Assembly (NCBI GenBank): GCA_003599885.1
Contig: QZKW01000089.1
Location: forward strand, 186,001-250,000
Length of the DNA: 64,000 bases
Source: Desulfobacteraceae bacterium
GTDB lineage: Bacteria; Desulfobacterota; Desulfobacteria; Desulfobacterales; Desulfosalsimonadaceae
Direction: 5' to 3'
Shown one piece after another: positions 53,445 through 61,197 of this stretch (position 1 is the first letter of the stretch; each line of letters opens with the position of its first letter). The position numbers and the translations under genes were made by a program. Under the pieces are notes generated by a model. The model was not told the origin of the DNA. It searched no databases and worked only from the letters and a program-made list of their open reading frames with translations.

Positions 53445-53839
53445 CTATTCTCTGTTTGCATTGGGATACTTTCTTGCAAGGGCATAGGGTAAATAAACCT
53501 CTCCGAATCCCTGAGCGATATCCTGATTATAAATAATTTGAACTTTGGCCAGATGATTTTGTAAAAGAGGGGCAATGATCCCCGGAAAGGTCGTAATCCT
53601 GTCTTTTGCGCCTTTCCCCGAGCGGACAATGACCGTTTTCATTTTGTGATCAACATCCTGAACCCGAAGCCTGACCGCTTCCATTATACGCAGACCGCAT
53701 CTCTTGAAGTCATCCGGTGAAAAAGGACGAATTGTTTTATCCAGTCAGAATACGTCTTCTCCGTGTGGATGGAATAATGTTTCAGCCTCATGTAATCCCG
53801 GACTTCATCAAGCAGCTTTTTATCTTTAGAGCTTGACAC
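53445..53839 (-). pseudogene. Broken integron-type integrase
   Basis: The N-terminal SAM-like domain is readable from GTG at 53839, with GGGGAG upstream: VSSSKDKKLLDEVRDYMRLK then HYSIHTEKTYSDWIKQFVLF. After FH an internal deletion with a frameshift joins to CGLRIMEAVRLRVQDVDHKM, then VRSGKGAKDRITTFPG and YLPYALARKYPNANRE followed by TAG. These match integron integrases on both sides, but about 100 residues are missing inside and the whole end with the catalytic His, Arg and Tyr is gone. The enzyme cannot be active. Divergent cassette-like genes begin 84 bases away. Confidence 0.8.
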
Positions 53840-53922
53840 AGGTTGTCTCCCCAGCTAAAAATTATCAAGGAAATATTACATGATAACAGCCTGTTTTTCA
53901 AGTTATCAGAGAAAAAAAATCT

Positions 53923-54480
53923 GTGAATAAATGGTTATACACAAATGAAAACAAAATGGATAATATGAAATATCTAAAAAAAGAATTATCTCGGGACGAG
54001 GTATTTAATCTTTTGTCTATTTATCATAATTGGAGAAATGGACCTGATCCCAGAAATAATTATCCAATAGAGTTGGAATTATTGGAGAAAGATTTAGAAA
54101 ACAATACTTTCAAAGTATTTTTTGGAGTTTTTCTTCATATCTATCTATCGATTTTTTGTAAGATTTCTATTGTTCTTAATTTGCATAAGTTGGCATTTTG
54201 GATTACTGAAAAGCGACTTAAATTTAATCATTTAAGCGTTTGCCATTATGCTTGTTCCCTAACGAATGTTTACACTGATTTAGGTATTATGTATCTTCGC
54301 CGCAATAAAATCGAAAAGGCTACTGAATGTCTGAACAAATCTTGGAGGGTATATCCATGTCCTCATAATACCAGTTTTGGTTTTCCAACTCGGTTAAGTA
54401 GGCTGCTATCAGCTTATCCCACTGCTGAAAATTCGGTGGAAGAGTTCTTAGAAATGAGAAAAATATTTCAAAGTGTATAA
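53923..54480 (+). CDS. Cassette-like hypothetical protein, TPR-like
   Basis: A 185-residue protein from a GTG start (an ATG at 53956 is an alternative); no good ribosome site. It is strongly AT-rich compared with the chromosome. A hydrophobic stretch FGVFLHIYLSIFCKISIVL is near 67, and SLTNVYTDLGIMYLRRNKIE then KATECLNKSWRVYP looks like one TPR unit. It lies where the first cassette of an integron would, divergent from the integrase remnant. Its stop codon lies inside the attC-like site, as is common for cassettes. Function unknown. Confidence 0.55.
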   Translation: MNKWLYTNENKMDNMKYLKKELSRDEVFNLLSIYHNWRNGPDPRNNYPIELELLEKDLENNTFKVFFGVFLHIYLSIFCKISIVLNLHKLAFWITEKRLKFNHLSVCHYACSLTNVYTDLGIMYLRRNKIEKATECLNKSWRVYPCPHNTSFGFPTRLSRLLSAYPTAENSVEEFLEMRKIFQSV

Positions 54481-54561
54481 CCTGCGGGTCGTGCAGACCG
54501 GTAGGGCCGGTGTCGAGATATCCAAGATATCGGACCGGTCTGCACACCCTTATCGTTATAA
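54475..54561. mobile_element. attC-like recombination site
   Basis: An 87-bp dyad. Outer boxes GTATAAC (54475-54481) and GTTATAA (54555-54561) pair; then unpaired CTGC / TTATC; then GGGT(C)GTGCAGACCGGT pairs with ACCGGTCTGCACACCC, leaving a single bulged C on the top strand (a G on the bottom strand); the centre holds a GATATC-containing variable stem. Outer box, unpaired spacer, inner box with an extrahelical G on the bottom strand and variable end is the attC plan. The outer right box deviates from GTTRRRY. Confidence 0.55.
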
Positions 54562-54599
54562 TCAAGATAAAGTGATGAGCATTTAAAATAGGAGGGGGA

Positions 54600-55115
54600 A
54601 TGGGGCTATTATCAAAACTTTTTGGTAGGAAAAATAAGATTGAGTCACAAATCCATCATCATTATCAACCCCCTGAAAAGTTGTGTGCGACGGTTGAATT
54701 AAAGTCTCCTTATCTTCTCGCTTTCGATTTGCCAGCTGAAGGTGTAAAATATAAAATATCTGATTTTGAACCAGGGATCTATAAGATACCACTGGAAAGT
54801 ATAATAAAAGCAAGTGATTCTGAACAATCTTCGGGAATAGATGTTATAGATGTTGATACCGGAGTTATCTACTTCATTGATGCCGATTTCGAGGAAAACT
54901 TTCGTAAATTTGAAACTCAACTCTTCGAGGAAACTGGTGATTCTTATGTAATGACTGAAAACCCTGAAAATTATTCGGATAATGTTGGCATTAAATTTGA
55001 CTGTTTAATGGCTCCGGGTATTGGTTCAGGGTACGATTTTGTCGGAGATGGTACATATAAATTAGATGTGTCAAAAATTACTACTAACTCTTGTCGGACC
55101 AAATTAACTAATTGA
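54600..55115 (+). CDS. Cassette-like hypothetical protein, 171 residues
   Basis: Not recognised. A soluble acidic protein starting MGLLSKLFGRKNKIESQIHH, with a strong ribosome site TAGGAGGGGGA. It is AT-rich like the neighbour before the attC-like site. Segments such as YKISDFEPGIYKIPLESIIK and GIDVIDVDTGVIYFIDADF suggest a small alpha-beta fold of the type seen in immunity or stress proteins, but no domain is identified. It follows the attC-like site directly, as a second cassette would. No attC was found after it. Confidence 0.6.
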   Translation: MGLLSKLFGRKNKIESQIHHHYQPPEKLCATVELKSPYLLAFDLPAEGVKYKISDFEPGIYKIPLESIIKASDSEQSSGIDVIDVDTGVIYFIDADFEENFRKFETQLFEETGDSYVMTENPENYSDNVGIKFDCLMAPGIGSGYDFVGDGTYKLDVSKITTNSCRTKLTN

Positions 55116-55163
55116 AAATTAATGCAATGAATGTTAAAAAAGGGGTCATTTAAGGTCTTAGCC

Positions 55164-55190
55164 ACCACTTTTTGACGGTAAAAAAGTGGT
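55164..55190 (+). terminator. Terminator-like hairpin after the cassette gene
   Basis: ACCACTTTTT (55164-55173) pairs perfectly with AAAAAGTGGT (55181-55190) around a 7-base loop, followed by TTT. It lies about 50 bases after the stop of the 171-residue gene and before the transposase gene. Confidence 0.55.
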
Positions 55191-55257
55191 TTTAAGCAAG
55201 TTCAACCATCAAACCCGGCATTCCTCAATCAAATCAATCGGCATTACGGCATTACAA

Positions 55258-56046
55258 ATGGCTCGTGCGAATAGACATCATCTTCCCGGTTATGTGTGGC
55301 ACATCACTCATCGATGCCATAAGAAAGAATTTCTCCTGAAATTCGAAAAAGACAAAAACCGGTGGATGAAGTGGCTGTTCGAGGCGAAAAAGCGTTTTGG
55401 ACTCGCTGTTCTGAATTATGCTGTCACTTCCAACCACATCCATTTGCTTGTAATTGACGGCAAGGAAAATGTTATTCCCAAATCGATGCAACTCATCGCC
55501 GGCAGAACGGGAAGAGAATATAATCTAAGAAAAAGCCGGAAGGGGGCGTTCTGGGAGGACCGGTATCATGCAACCGCAGTCAATACGGATGATCATTTAA
55601 TCCGGTGCCTTGCATACATCGACTTGAATATGGTCCGGGCCGGTGTGGTTCAACATCCCTCGGAATGGATGCATGGCGGATATAATGAGATCCAGAATCC
55701 GAAGCAACGGTATTCCCTCATCAATCGCCAGGTACTAAGCGGTTTGCTTGGGGTGAAAGATGATGCTCAACTGCGAGAGTCTCATCGGCAATGGGTCGAG
55801 GAGATTTTGAAAAACGGTTCAAACAAGCGGGACGCGAAATGGAGCGAAAGCATAGCAGCCGGTGATAAGGAATTTGTCTCGGAGGTCAAGACAAAGCTGG
55901 GCGCAAAGGCCATTGGCCGGAAATCAGTGGAGGATAATGGGGATTATGAACTCCGCGAATTCCAAATTCCTTACAACCCTCTTTTTACCCCTGAAAAGTG
56001 TGCGCTAAGATCGGAAAACAGCTTTTTTTGGGATCTTTATTATTAA
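55258..56046 (+). CDS. REP-associated tyrosine transposase (Y1/IS200-type)
   Basis: A 262-residue RAYT. The Y1 core has HLPGYVWHITHRCHKKEFLL, the HUH motif in AVTSNHIHLLVIDG near 68 and the nucleophilic Tyr in GRTGREYNLRKSRKG near 93, followed by GAFWEDRYHATAV and LAYIDLNMVRAGVV. This chromosomal group is linked to REP hairpins rather than to autonomous transposition. The ATG at 55258 fits the family N-terminus (MARANRHHLPG). A REP-like repeat lies 48 bases after its stop and an identical one at 52564. All key residues are intact. Confidence 0.88.
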   Translation: MARANRHHLPGYVWHITHRCHKKEFLLKFEKDKNRWMKWLFEAKKRFGLAVLNYAVTSNHIHLLVIDGKENVIPKSMQLIAGRTGREYNLRKSRKGAFWEDRYHATAVNTDDHLIRCLAYIDLNMVRAGVVQHPSEWMHGGYNEIQNPKQRYSLINRQVLSGLLGVKDDAQLRESHRQWVEEILKNGSNKRDAKWSESIAAGDKEFVSEVKTKLGAKAIGRKSVEDNGDYELREFQIPYNPLFTPEKCALRSENSFFWDLYY

Positions 56047-56071
56047 AATTCAATATGATAGCTTGGTTCGA

Positions 56072-56118
56072 CAAGCCTAAACGCAAGCCTAAACGGTGCG
56101 CTTGGCGCCCGCAGTTGC
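56072..56118. repeat. REP-like hairpin copy 2 with a 12-bp tandem duplication before it
   Basis: CAAGCCTAAACG occurs twice in tandem (56072-56083 and 56084-56095) and runs into the same 25-base hairpin sequence (56094-56118) found at 52564. The position just after the RAYT gene suggests a substrate of that enzyme. Confidence 0.5.
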
Positions 56119-56165
56119 TCCGTATTCTCATAATAAATTTATAACTCAACAAAAAAACACTACGA

Positions 56166-56387
56166 ATGAAGATATTTTATGTGATATTAATTTTGTATAC
56201 GGTGGCAGTTCTATGGGGAACTATAAAACTCGAAAATTTTCGATACAGACTATTATTTGGTTATGCTGCTGGTATAACTTTGGGATCGATTTCGTTATTA
56301 ATTGTTGATTTTGATGTAGCCATTATAATTGGTCTTTTTTCAGGATTTTTTTCAACAGCGAAAATGATGATGTCTCCAAATCGATAA
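56166..56387 (+). CDS. Small membrane protein, cassette-like
   Basis: A 73-residue AT-rich protein with hydrophobic helices: MKIFYVILILYTVAVLWGTI, then LLFGYAAGITLGSISLLIVD and VAIIIGLFSGFFSTAKMM. Most of the chain is membrane-embedded. No clear ribosome site, so the start is uncertain. No family recognised. Lies between the transposase and Ni-SOD genes. Confidence 0.5.
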   Translation: MKIFYVILILYTVAVLWGTIKLENFRYRLLFGYAAGITLGSISLLIVDFDVAIIIGLFSGFFSTAKMMMSPNR

Positions 56388-56509
56388 TCAATGAACTTCA
56401 AGAATGATGGTTCCGTTTACGAGTTTATCAAGAATCAAAAAAGTTATATCAAGTTCCTGAAGATTCGCTAGGGTCAAGCTAACACTCAAGAATATAAAAG
56501 GAGGACAGC

Positions 56510-56974
56510 ATGAATGAACAACTGAAGAAAGTATTGGCCATATCTCTGGTTCTGCTGGGCGCTGCCGCAACGGCGTTTGCGCATTGTCAGATCCCCTGCG
56601 GGATCTACGGAGACGAAACGCGTTTTACGCTGATGCGTGAGCATGTCGCGACAATTGAGAAATCCATCAAAGAAATCGATCGGATCGGCAAGGAAAGCAA
56701 GCCGGACAACAATCAGCTCGTCCGGTGGGTCATGAACAAGGACTCACACGCGGATGAGCTGGCAGAGATCGTCACTTTTTACTTCATGGCCCAGAGAGTG
56801 AAACCGGTGCCAGAGGACATGAAGGCTGATTATGCTAAATACGTCAACAAAATCACTCTCCTCCACCAGATCCTCGTTGTGTCCATGAAAGCAAAACAGA
56901 CGACAGACCTGGAACTCTGCACTCAGTTGAGAACTCTCATTGATCAATTCGAGAAAAGCTACACCGCTAAGTGA
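56510..56974 (+). CDS. sodN: Nickel superoxide dismutase, with signal peptide
   Basis: A 154-residue protein. A signal peptide (residues 1-24, ending TAFA) precedes HCQIPCGIYGDETRFTLMRE. Cleavage after Ala-24 would expose His-25 as the N-terminus, giving the Ni-hook His-Cys-x-x-Pro-Cys-Gly-x-Tyr that binds nickel in Streptomyces SodN. The rest is the four-helix bundle of the family. In Streptomyces a separate peptidase (SodX) trims the hook; here signal peptidase could do it, and no sodX is adjacent. AGGAGGA precedes the start. A periplasmic enzyme would shield an anaerobe from superoxide. Confidence 0.88.
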   Translation: MNEQLKKVLAISLVLLGAAATAFAHCQIPCGIYGDETRFTLMREHVATIEKSIKEIDRIGKESKPDNNQLVRWVMNKDSHADELAEIVTFYFMAQRVKPVPEDMKADYAKYVNKITLLHQILVVSMKAKQTTDLELCTQLRTLIDQFEKSYTAK

Positions 56975-57129
56975 TCGGCTCACAGGTTGTGATTTGGTGG
57001 TACTTCTGAGGTGAGGCGGAAGAAAAGTGCCTCCTTATCTGGAAACGGTTGCGTGTCCAAACGCAAACGCAATGAGTTTTTAATCTCAATTTCTATCTAA
57101 CATAACTAACCGTAATTCTTACTTTTATT

Positions 57130-57182
57130 TAAAAAGAAAAGTAGCAAAAAAAACCGCCTGAAGAGTGAGGCCTTTCTTTTTA
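57130..57182. terminator. Two-way terminator-like hairpin after sodN
   Basis: TAAAAAGAAA (57130-57139) pairs exactly with TTTCTTTTTA (57173-57182), and inside it GCCT (57156-57159) pairs with AGGC (57168-57171). The flanking A- and T-runs suit a bidirectional terminator between the convergent sodN and the minus-strand gene ending at 57244. Confidence 0.5.
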
Positions 57183-57243
57183 GATCCCGGCAGGTTGCAG
57201 TGAGTGCAAATATCAGGTGGATTATCGGGTGCGCCATCCCCGA

Positions 57244-58908
57244 TCAATTGACTGTTTTATTCGCGAATTTTTCCTGAAAATACCGGTCGGCCACGCACAG
57301 GGCTGAGGCCGCACCTGTGAATTCAATGAGCTCCGGCACGGAAATGGGCTGATTGAACCCGCCGAGATGGGGGCCGGTGAGGATGGGGATGTCAGCCTTA
57401 CCTTTTTCAAATTCCCGGATTTGACCCTCGCTAAACCCACGGCTTTGCAGAAAATCAGAAAACGCCGCATCCGTCATGGCGGACTGCTCCGCCACCCGCA
57501 GAATTTCTTCCATATGCCGGTCCACCCCCATTTCATTGATGAGTCGGCAGACAAAGGCGTCGAGGTTCACGGGCAGAGGGCCGCAAAACGTGGTTCCTGT
57601 AAACCCATTGTAATAATTCAAAAAAATATTGTGAACGGTTTCAGCGAAAAGACGCTTATCAAACAGGTGGCGGGCGTCCACCGGGTTGCCGCCATCGTCA
57701 AATCCCACAAGTCCGGCCTCAAGGTTCCGGAAATAGGACCCGGCCACCAGCACCAGGCTCAGCACGTGGGAGCCGATGTGCTGGTAGAGTTTGCGCGAAG
57801 ACCCGGAAAAAGAGATGAAATGCTCGAAATCCCGGATGCCGGTTTTGCCGATATTGGGAAACCGGCAGGAAGAGAGCCACCGGTCGAGCCGCCCGGCCCG
57901 GGGCCATTCATAAAGCCCCCGGTCTTCCCGCCGTTCCTGTTGCACCCGGTTATGAAAGAGCGGGATGGGCGCGGTGTGGACGATGCCGAAGGAGGTCAGG
58001 CGTCCCAGAAGCCATGCGTTTCGGCCCATGATATCCAAAAACGCGGCTTCGGGAAGGGGGCGGCCGTTTACATGTTCATTGGGGTAGCAGAAATAATCGA
58101 GCGGTGCAGTAAACCCCACGGCACAGGCGCGCGGGTCAATGGCCGAAGTTTCGCCGGAAGCCGCCTGCGATGAGGTTCGGGAGGCAAAAGGGAAATCGTC
58201 AATTTGGAAGACATGGCTGCCGGAAATCCGGATGGGGCAAGGAATCTGAAACCGGCGGGAGGGGGCTGGGCAGCCGCTATCATCGAAACAACCGGACAAG
58301 TGGTCTTTCAGAAAATCCATCCACAGGCCTTCATCAGCCAGCATTCCGGGATTTTCACCGGTTCGCGCCATTTTCAGCACCAGGATTCGGGAAGTATCTG
58401 AAGACGAAACAAGGACATTCCGGCCTTTCCATTGCAGCGAAGGACGGGCGGGGAATCCGGATGTTTTCATCAATTGTCCCCATGAAATTCCGGGTATGCC
58501 GGACGCCGGCTTTTCTGGCAGCCGGGGGCCTTTGACTGCCAGCGGCACACTGCCCAGAGCTTCTGCCGCCGCCCGGCAAGGTTTGCCGGAGAACTCCGTC
58601 AGAATATGGATCAGGGCGTTTTTGGCGGTTTCCGCAAGGGTCCGGTCTCTGGTTGCCTGAATCATTTCCCCCAGTCCGTCAGCGGCTTTTTTATACAGAA
58701 AAAATACCTGTTTCTGGGACGCGTGTTCCGTACCCGAAAGAACGGAAAACAGGGCATCTGCTGAATTTTTCGAAATGATATCCGGGTGTTCCTTGATGAT
58801 GAACTGGAGGTTCGCCACGGTCATGTAGGTGGTGACGAAATCATTTCGCGGGCCGATCAGATAGGCTTCGGCCTCCAGCCGTTCTTTTTCAAGGTTCCAG
58901 GAATACAT
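57244..58908 (-). CDS. Large hypothetical protein, possibly SidJ-related pseudokinase
   Basis: A 554-residue soluble protein. The N-terminal 130 residues are helical (YMTVANLQFIIKEHPDIISK). The middle has NVLVSSSDTSRILVLKMART, a strand-turn-strand resembling a kinase N-lobe with its Lys. Then come DYFCYPNEHVNGRPLPEAAF, LTSFGIVHTAPIPLFHNRVQ, DFEHFISFSGSSRKLYQHIG and a Leu/Phe-rich C-terminus. From memory, similar proteins in Desulfobacterota are labelled SidJ-related pseudokinases, after the Legionella polyglutamylase fold; I could not verify this. It starts 6 bases after the FeS-flavin oxidoreductase gene, so both are coexpressed. Confidence 0.45.
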   Translation of the reverse strand: MYSWNLEKERLEAEAYLIGPRNDFVTTYMTVANLQFIIKEHPDIISKNSADALFSVLSGTEHASQKQVFFLYKKAADGLGEMIQATRDRTLAETAKNALIHILTEFSGKPCRAAAEALGSVPLAVKGPRLPEKPASGIPGISWGQLMKTSGFPARPSLQWKGRNVLVSSSDTSRILVLKMARTGENPGMLADEGLWMDFLKDHLSGCFDDSGCPAPSRRFQIPCPIRISGSHVFQIDDFPFASRTSSQAASGETSAIDPRACAVGFTAPLDYFCYPNEHVNGRPLPEAAFLDIMGRNAWLLGRLTSFGIVHTAPIPLFHNRVQQERREDRGLYEWPRAGRLDRWLSSCRFPNIGKTGIRDFEHFISFSGSSRKLYQHIGSHVLSLVLVAGSYFRNLEAGLVGFDDGGNPVDARHLFDKRLFAETVHNIFLNYYNGFTGTTFCGPLPVNLDAFVCRLINEMGVDRHMEEILRVAEQSAMTDAAFSDFLQSRGFSEGQIREFEKGKADIPILTGPHLGGFNQPISVPELIEFTGAASALCVADRYFQEKFANKTVN

Positions 58909-58914
58909 ACATAT

Positions 58915-60927
58915 TTAATTTTTTTTATCAATTTCAAGGGCCGCCAGAAACCCGCCGTGAATCGCGTCATCAATTTTGCCCGGCCCCTTGCAGTCGCCGA
59001 TGGCGATAAAGGGAATGCCGAGCTGTCCGAGTTTCTCAGTCAGGGACCGGTCGGCCTGTGAACCGGCGGCGATGATCACCGAGTCAAAAGTCATGGACTG
59101 TTTTTCACCGGCTTTCTCAAAATCGATCCGGCCGTTTTTGATGGACAGCACACGGGCGTCGGTCTGGATGGATACCCCGAATCGGTCGAGTTTGTCAAGC
59201 ACGACCCACCTTGTGGATTTGCCCATGTCCTTGCCGGCCTTGGGCAGCATTTCAAAAATCGTGACCTGTGAGGTGCCCTTCAGCATAAGTTCTTTCAGGC
59301 GTTCCGGAGTCTGGGCGTCGTATTCCATCAGAAAATGGAGGGTCTCAGGGGTGAGGGTTCCCTTGGCTGCCACGAAAAGGGCGGTTTCAAGTCCCACGGA
59401 CCCGCCGCCGATGATGGCCACCTGTTTTCCCAGGGGCGGATTGTTTTTTAATACATCCCATGAGGACAGGACGCACGGATCATCCATGCCGTTAATCGGC
59501 GGAAGCAGGGCCTTGGCGCCCTGGGCCACCATCAGCACGTCCGGCTTCACCTGCGTGATCAGTGCTTCGTCCACTTCGGTGTTAAGGAAAACCGGGATGT
59601 CCAGTTTCCGGATAATGGCGCGGTAATAGCGTATAAATTCAAGCAGCTCCTGCTTGTGGGGCGGCGCGCCGGCAATCCACAACTGGCCGCCGATGTCCGA
59701 ATCTTTTTCATAGACTGTCACCTGGTGACCGGCGCGGGTTGCGGTGATGGCGGCTTCCAGACCGGCGGGCCCGGCCCCGACGATCATGACTTTTTTCGGG
59801 GAATTGGTCCGGATGATCGGTCTTTCCGCCTCATAACCGGCCTGGGGATTGCCGATGCAGTACACCGGATTGCCGTTAAACACCTGGTCCGTGCATCCCT
59901 GGGAACAGGCTGTGCAGGGCCGGATCTCATCAGCCCGGCCTTCAATGGCTTTTTTCGGCCACTCCGGGTCGGCAATCAGCACCCTGCCCAGGTTGACCAT
60001 GTCCGCGCATCCGTCCCGGATGATTTTTTCCGCCGAGGCCGGGTCCGTGATGCGGTTGGAGGCCATGACCGGCACGGAAACCGCGTTTTTGACATTCAGG
60101 GCCAGATAAGCGTACGCGGCCCTAGGCAGTTCCATGGGAAGCTGGGGGATCCGGGTCACATGCCATCCGCCGGTCACACTGATGGCGTCCACGCCAGCGG
60201 CTTCATAGGCTTTCGCGATCTTTGCGGTTTCCGCGTCAGTATTGCTGCCCGGAACAAAATCATTGCCCGCCATGCGGACGGTCAGGGGAAAGTCCGGCCC
60301 CAGCTTTTTACGGGCGAGCCGGATGACTTCCGTGGGAAAGCGCAGCCGGTTTTCGAAACTGCCGCCGTAGGCGTCTGTCCGGATGTTGGTGAGGGGGGAC
60401 AGAAACTGGGTGAGCAGGTATCCGGCGGAAGCGATGATCTCCACCCCGTCAAAACCGGCTTCCTTCGCCCGCAGGGCTGTATCGGCAAATGCGTTCTGGA
60501 CCCGGTCGATATCCTCAAGCGTCATTTCCCTGGGCGTGGTCTTGGAATAGGGGGAATATACTGCGGATGCCGAGATGGGCGTCTGGTTGTTGATTAAAAA
60601 CGGATACGCGTAGGCCCCGGCATGAAACAGCTGGATCCATGCCCGCGCGCCTTCGGCTTTAATGAGGCCGGTCAGTTTCTGAAATGATGGGATGAATGCA
60701 TCGTCGGCCAGGGACAGAACCACAAGTCCGGCGCCCAGTTCGTCGATGCCCACCGGCCCGACGGTCACAATCCCGGCTCCGCCCCTGGCCCGTTCCTTAA
60801 AGAAATGATAGTACCGGTCATTAAGGCGGCTGTCATAGGAATACAGGAGCCCCAGGGACGGATAGCCGATCCGGTTTTTGATTTCCAGTTTGTTGATGGT
60901 GATGGGGCTGAATAAATACGGGTACAT
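58915..60927 (-). CDS. FeS-flavin NADH oxidoreductase, 2,4-dienoyl-CoA reductase-like, copy 2
   Basis: A 670-residue paralogue of the enzyme at 25546. The FMN barrel starts MYPYLFSPITINKLEIKNRI; the FeS motif is CTACSQGCTDQVF with a later Cys in VYCIGNP; the FAD and NAD domains show MIVGAGPAGLEAAITATRAG near 383 and VAIIGGGSVGLETALFVAAK. AGAAGGAGA lies upstream. Substrate unknown. The gene pairs with the pseudokinase-like gene rather than with acnB. Differences at the barrel (GLLYSYDSRLNDRYYHF instead of MANNYEVTDQIIEF) suggest a different substrate. Confidence 0.86.
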   Translation of the reverse strand: MYPYLFSPITINKLEIKNRIGYPSLGLLYSYDSRLNDRYYHFFKERARGGAGIVTVGPVGIDELGAGLVVLSLADDAFIPSFQKLTGLIKAEGARAWIQLFHAGAYAYPFLINNQTPISASAVYSPYSKTTPREMTLEDIDRVQNAFADTALRAKEAGFDGVEIIASAGYLLTQFLSPLTNIRTDAYGGSFENRLRFPTEVIRLARKKLGPDFPLTVRMAGNDFVPGSNTDAETAKIAKAYEAAGVDAISVTGGWHVTRIPQLPMELPRAAYAYLALNVKNAVSVPVMASNRITDPASAEKIIRDGCADMVNLGRVLIADPEWPKKAIEGRADEIRPCTACSQGCTDQVFNGNPVYCIGNPQAGYEAERPIIRTNSPKKVMIVGAGPAGLEAAITATRAGHQVTVYEKDSDIGGQLWIAGAPPHKQELLEFIRYYRAIIRKLDIPVFLNTEVDEALITQVKPDVLMVAQGAKALLPPINGMDDPCVLSSWDVLKNNPPLGKQVAIIGGGSVGLETALFVAAKGTLTPETLHFLMEYDAQTPERLKELMLKGTSQVTIFEMLPKAGKDMGKSTRWVVLDKLDRFGVSIQTDARVLSIKNGRIDFEKAGEKQSMTFDSVIIAAGSQADRSLTEKLGQLGIPFIAIGDCKGPGKIDDAIHGGFLAALEIDKKN

Positions 60928-61197
60928 GGAATCTCCTTCTATCGGGAAAAATGAATATGTGAAAAATTTTGAGTTTAATTTTTAAATTGAATCTAATTCA
61001 GTAAAAGAACTTTATATTAACAGAAGCCAGGGGCATGTCAATATTTAAGAGACCGGGATTTAAGAGCCGGGAATGTTTGACTCTTTGTCCTTCATCCGGT
61101 ATTCATAAAATAAGCCGATGGTTGGTAAAATCAGCCACCGGGTGTTTCATGCCATAACCGCATCAATAATTGAAATTTTTTGAAGGAGGAGGGGCGC

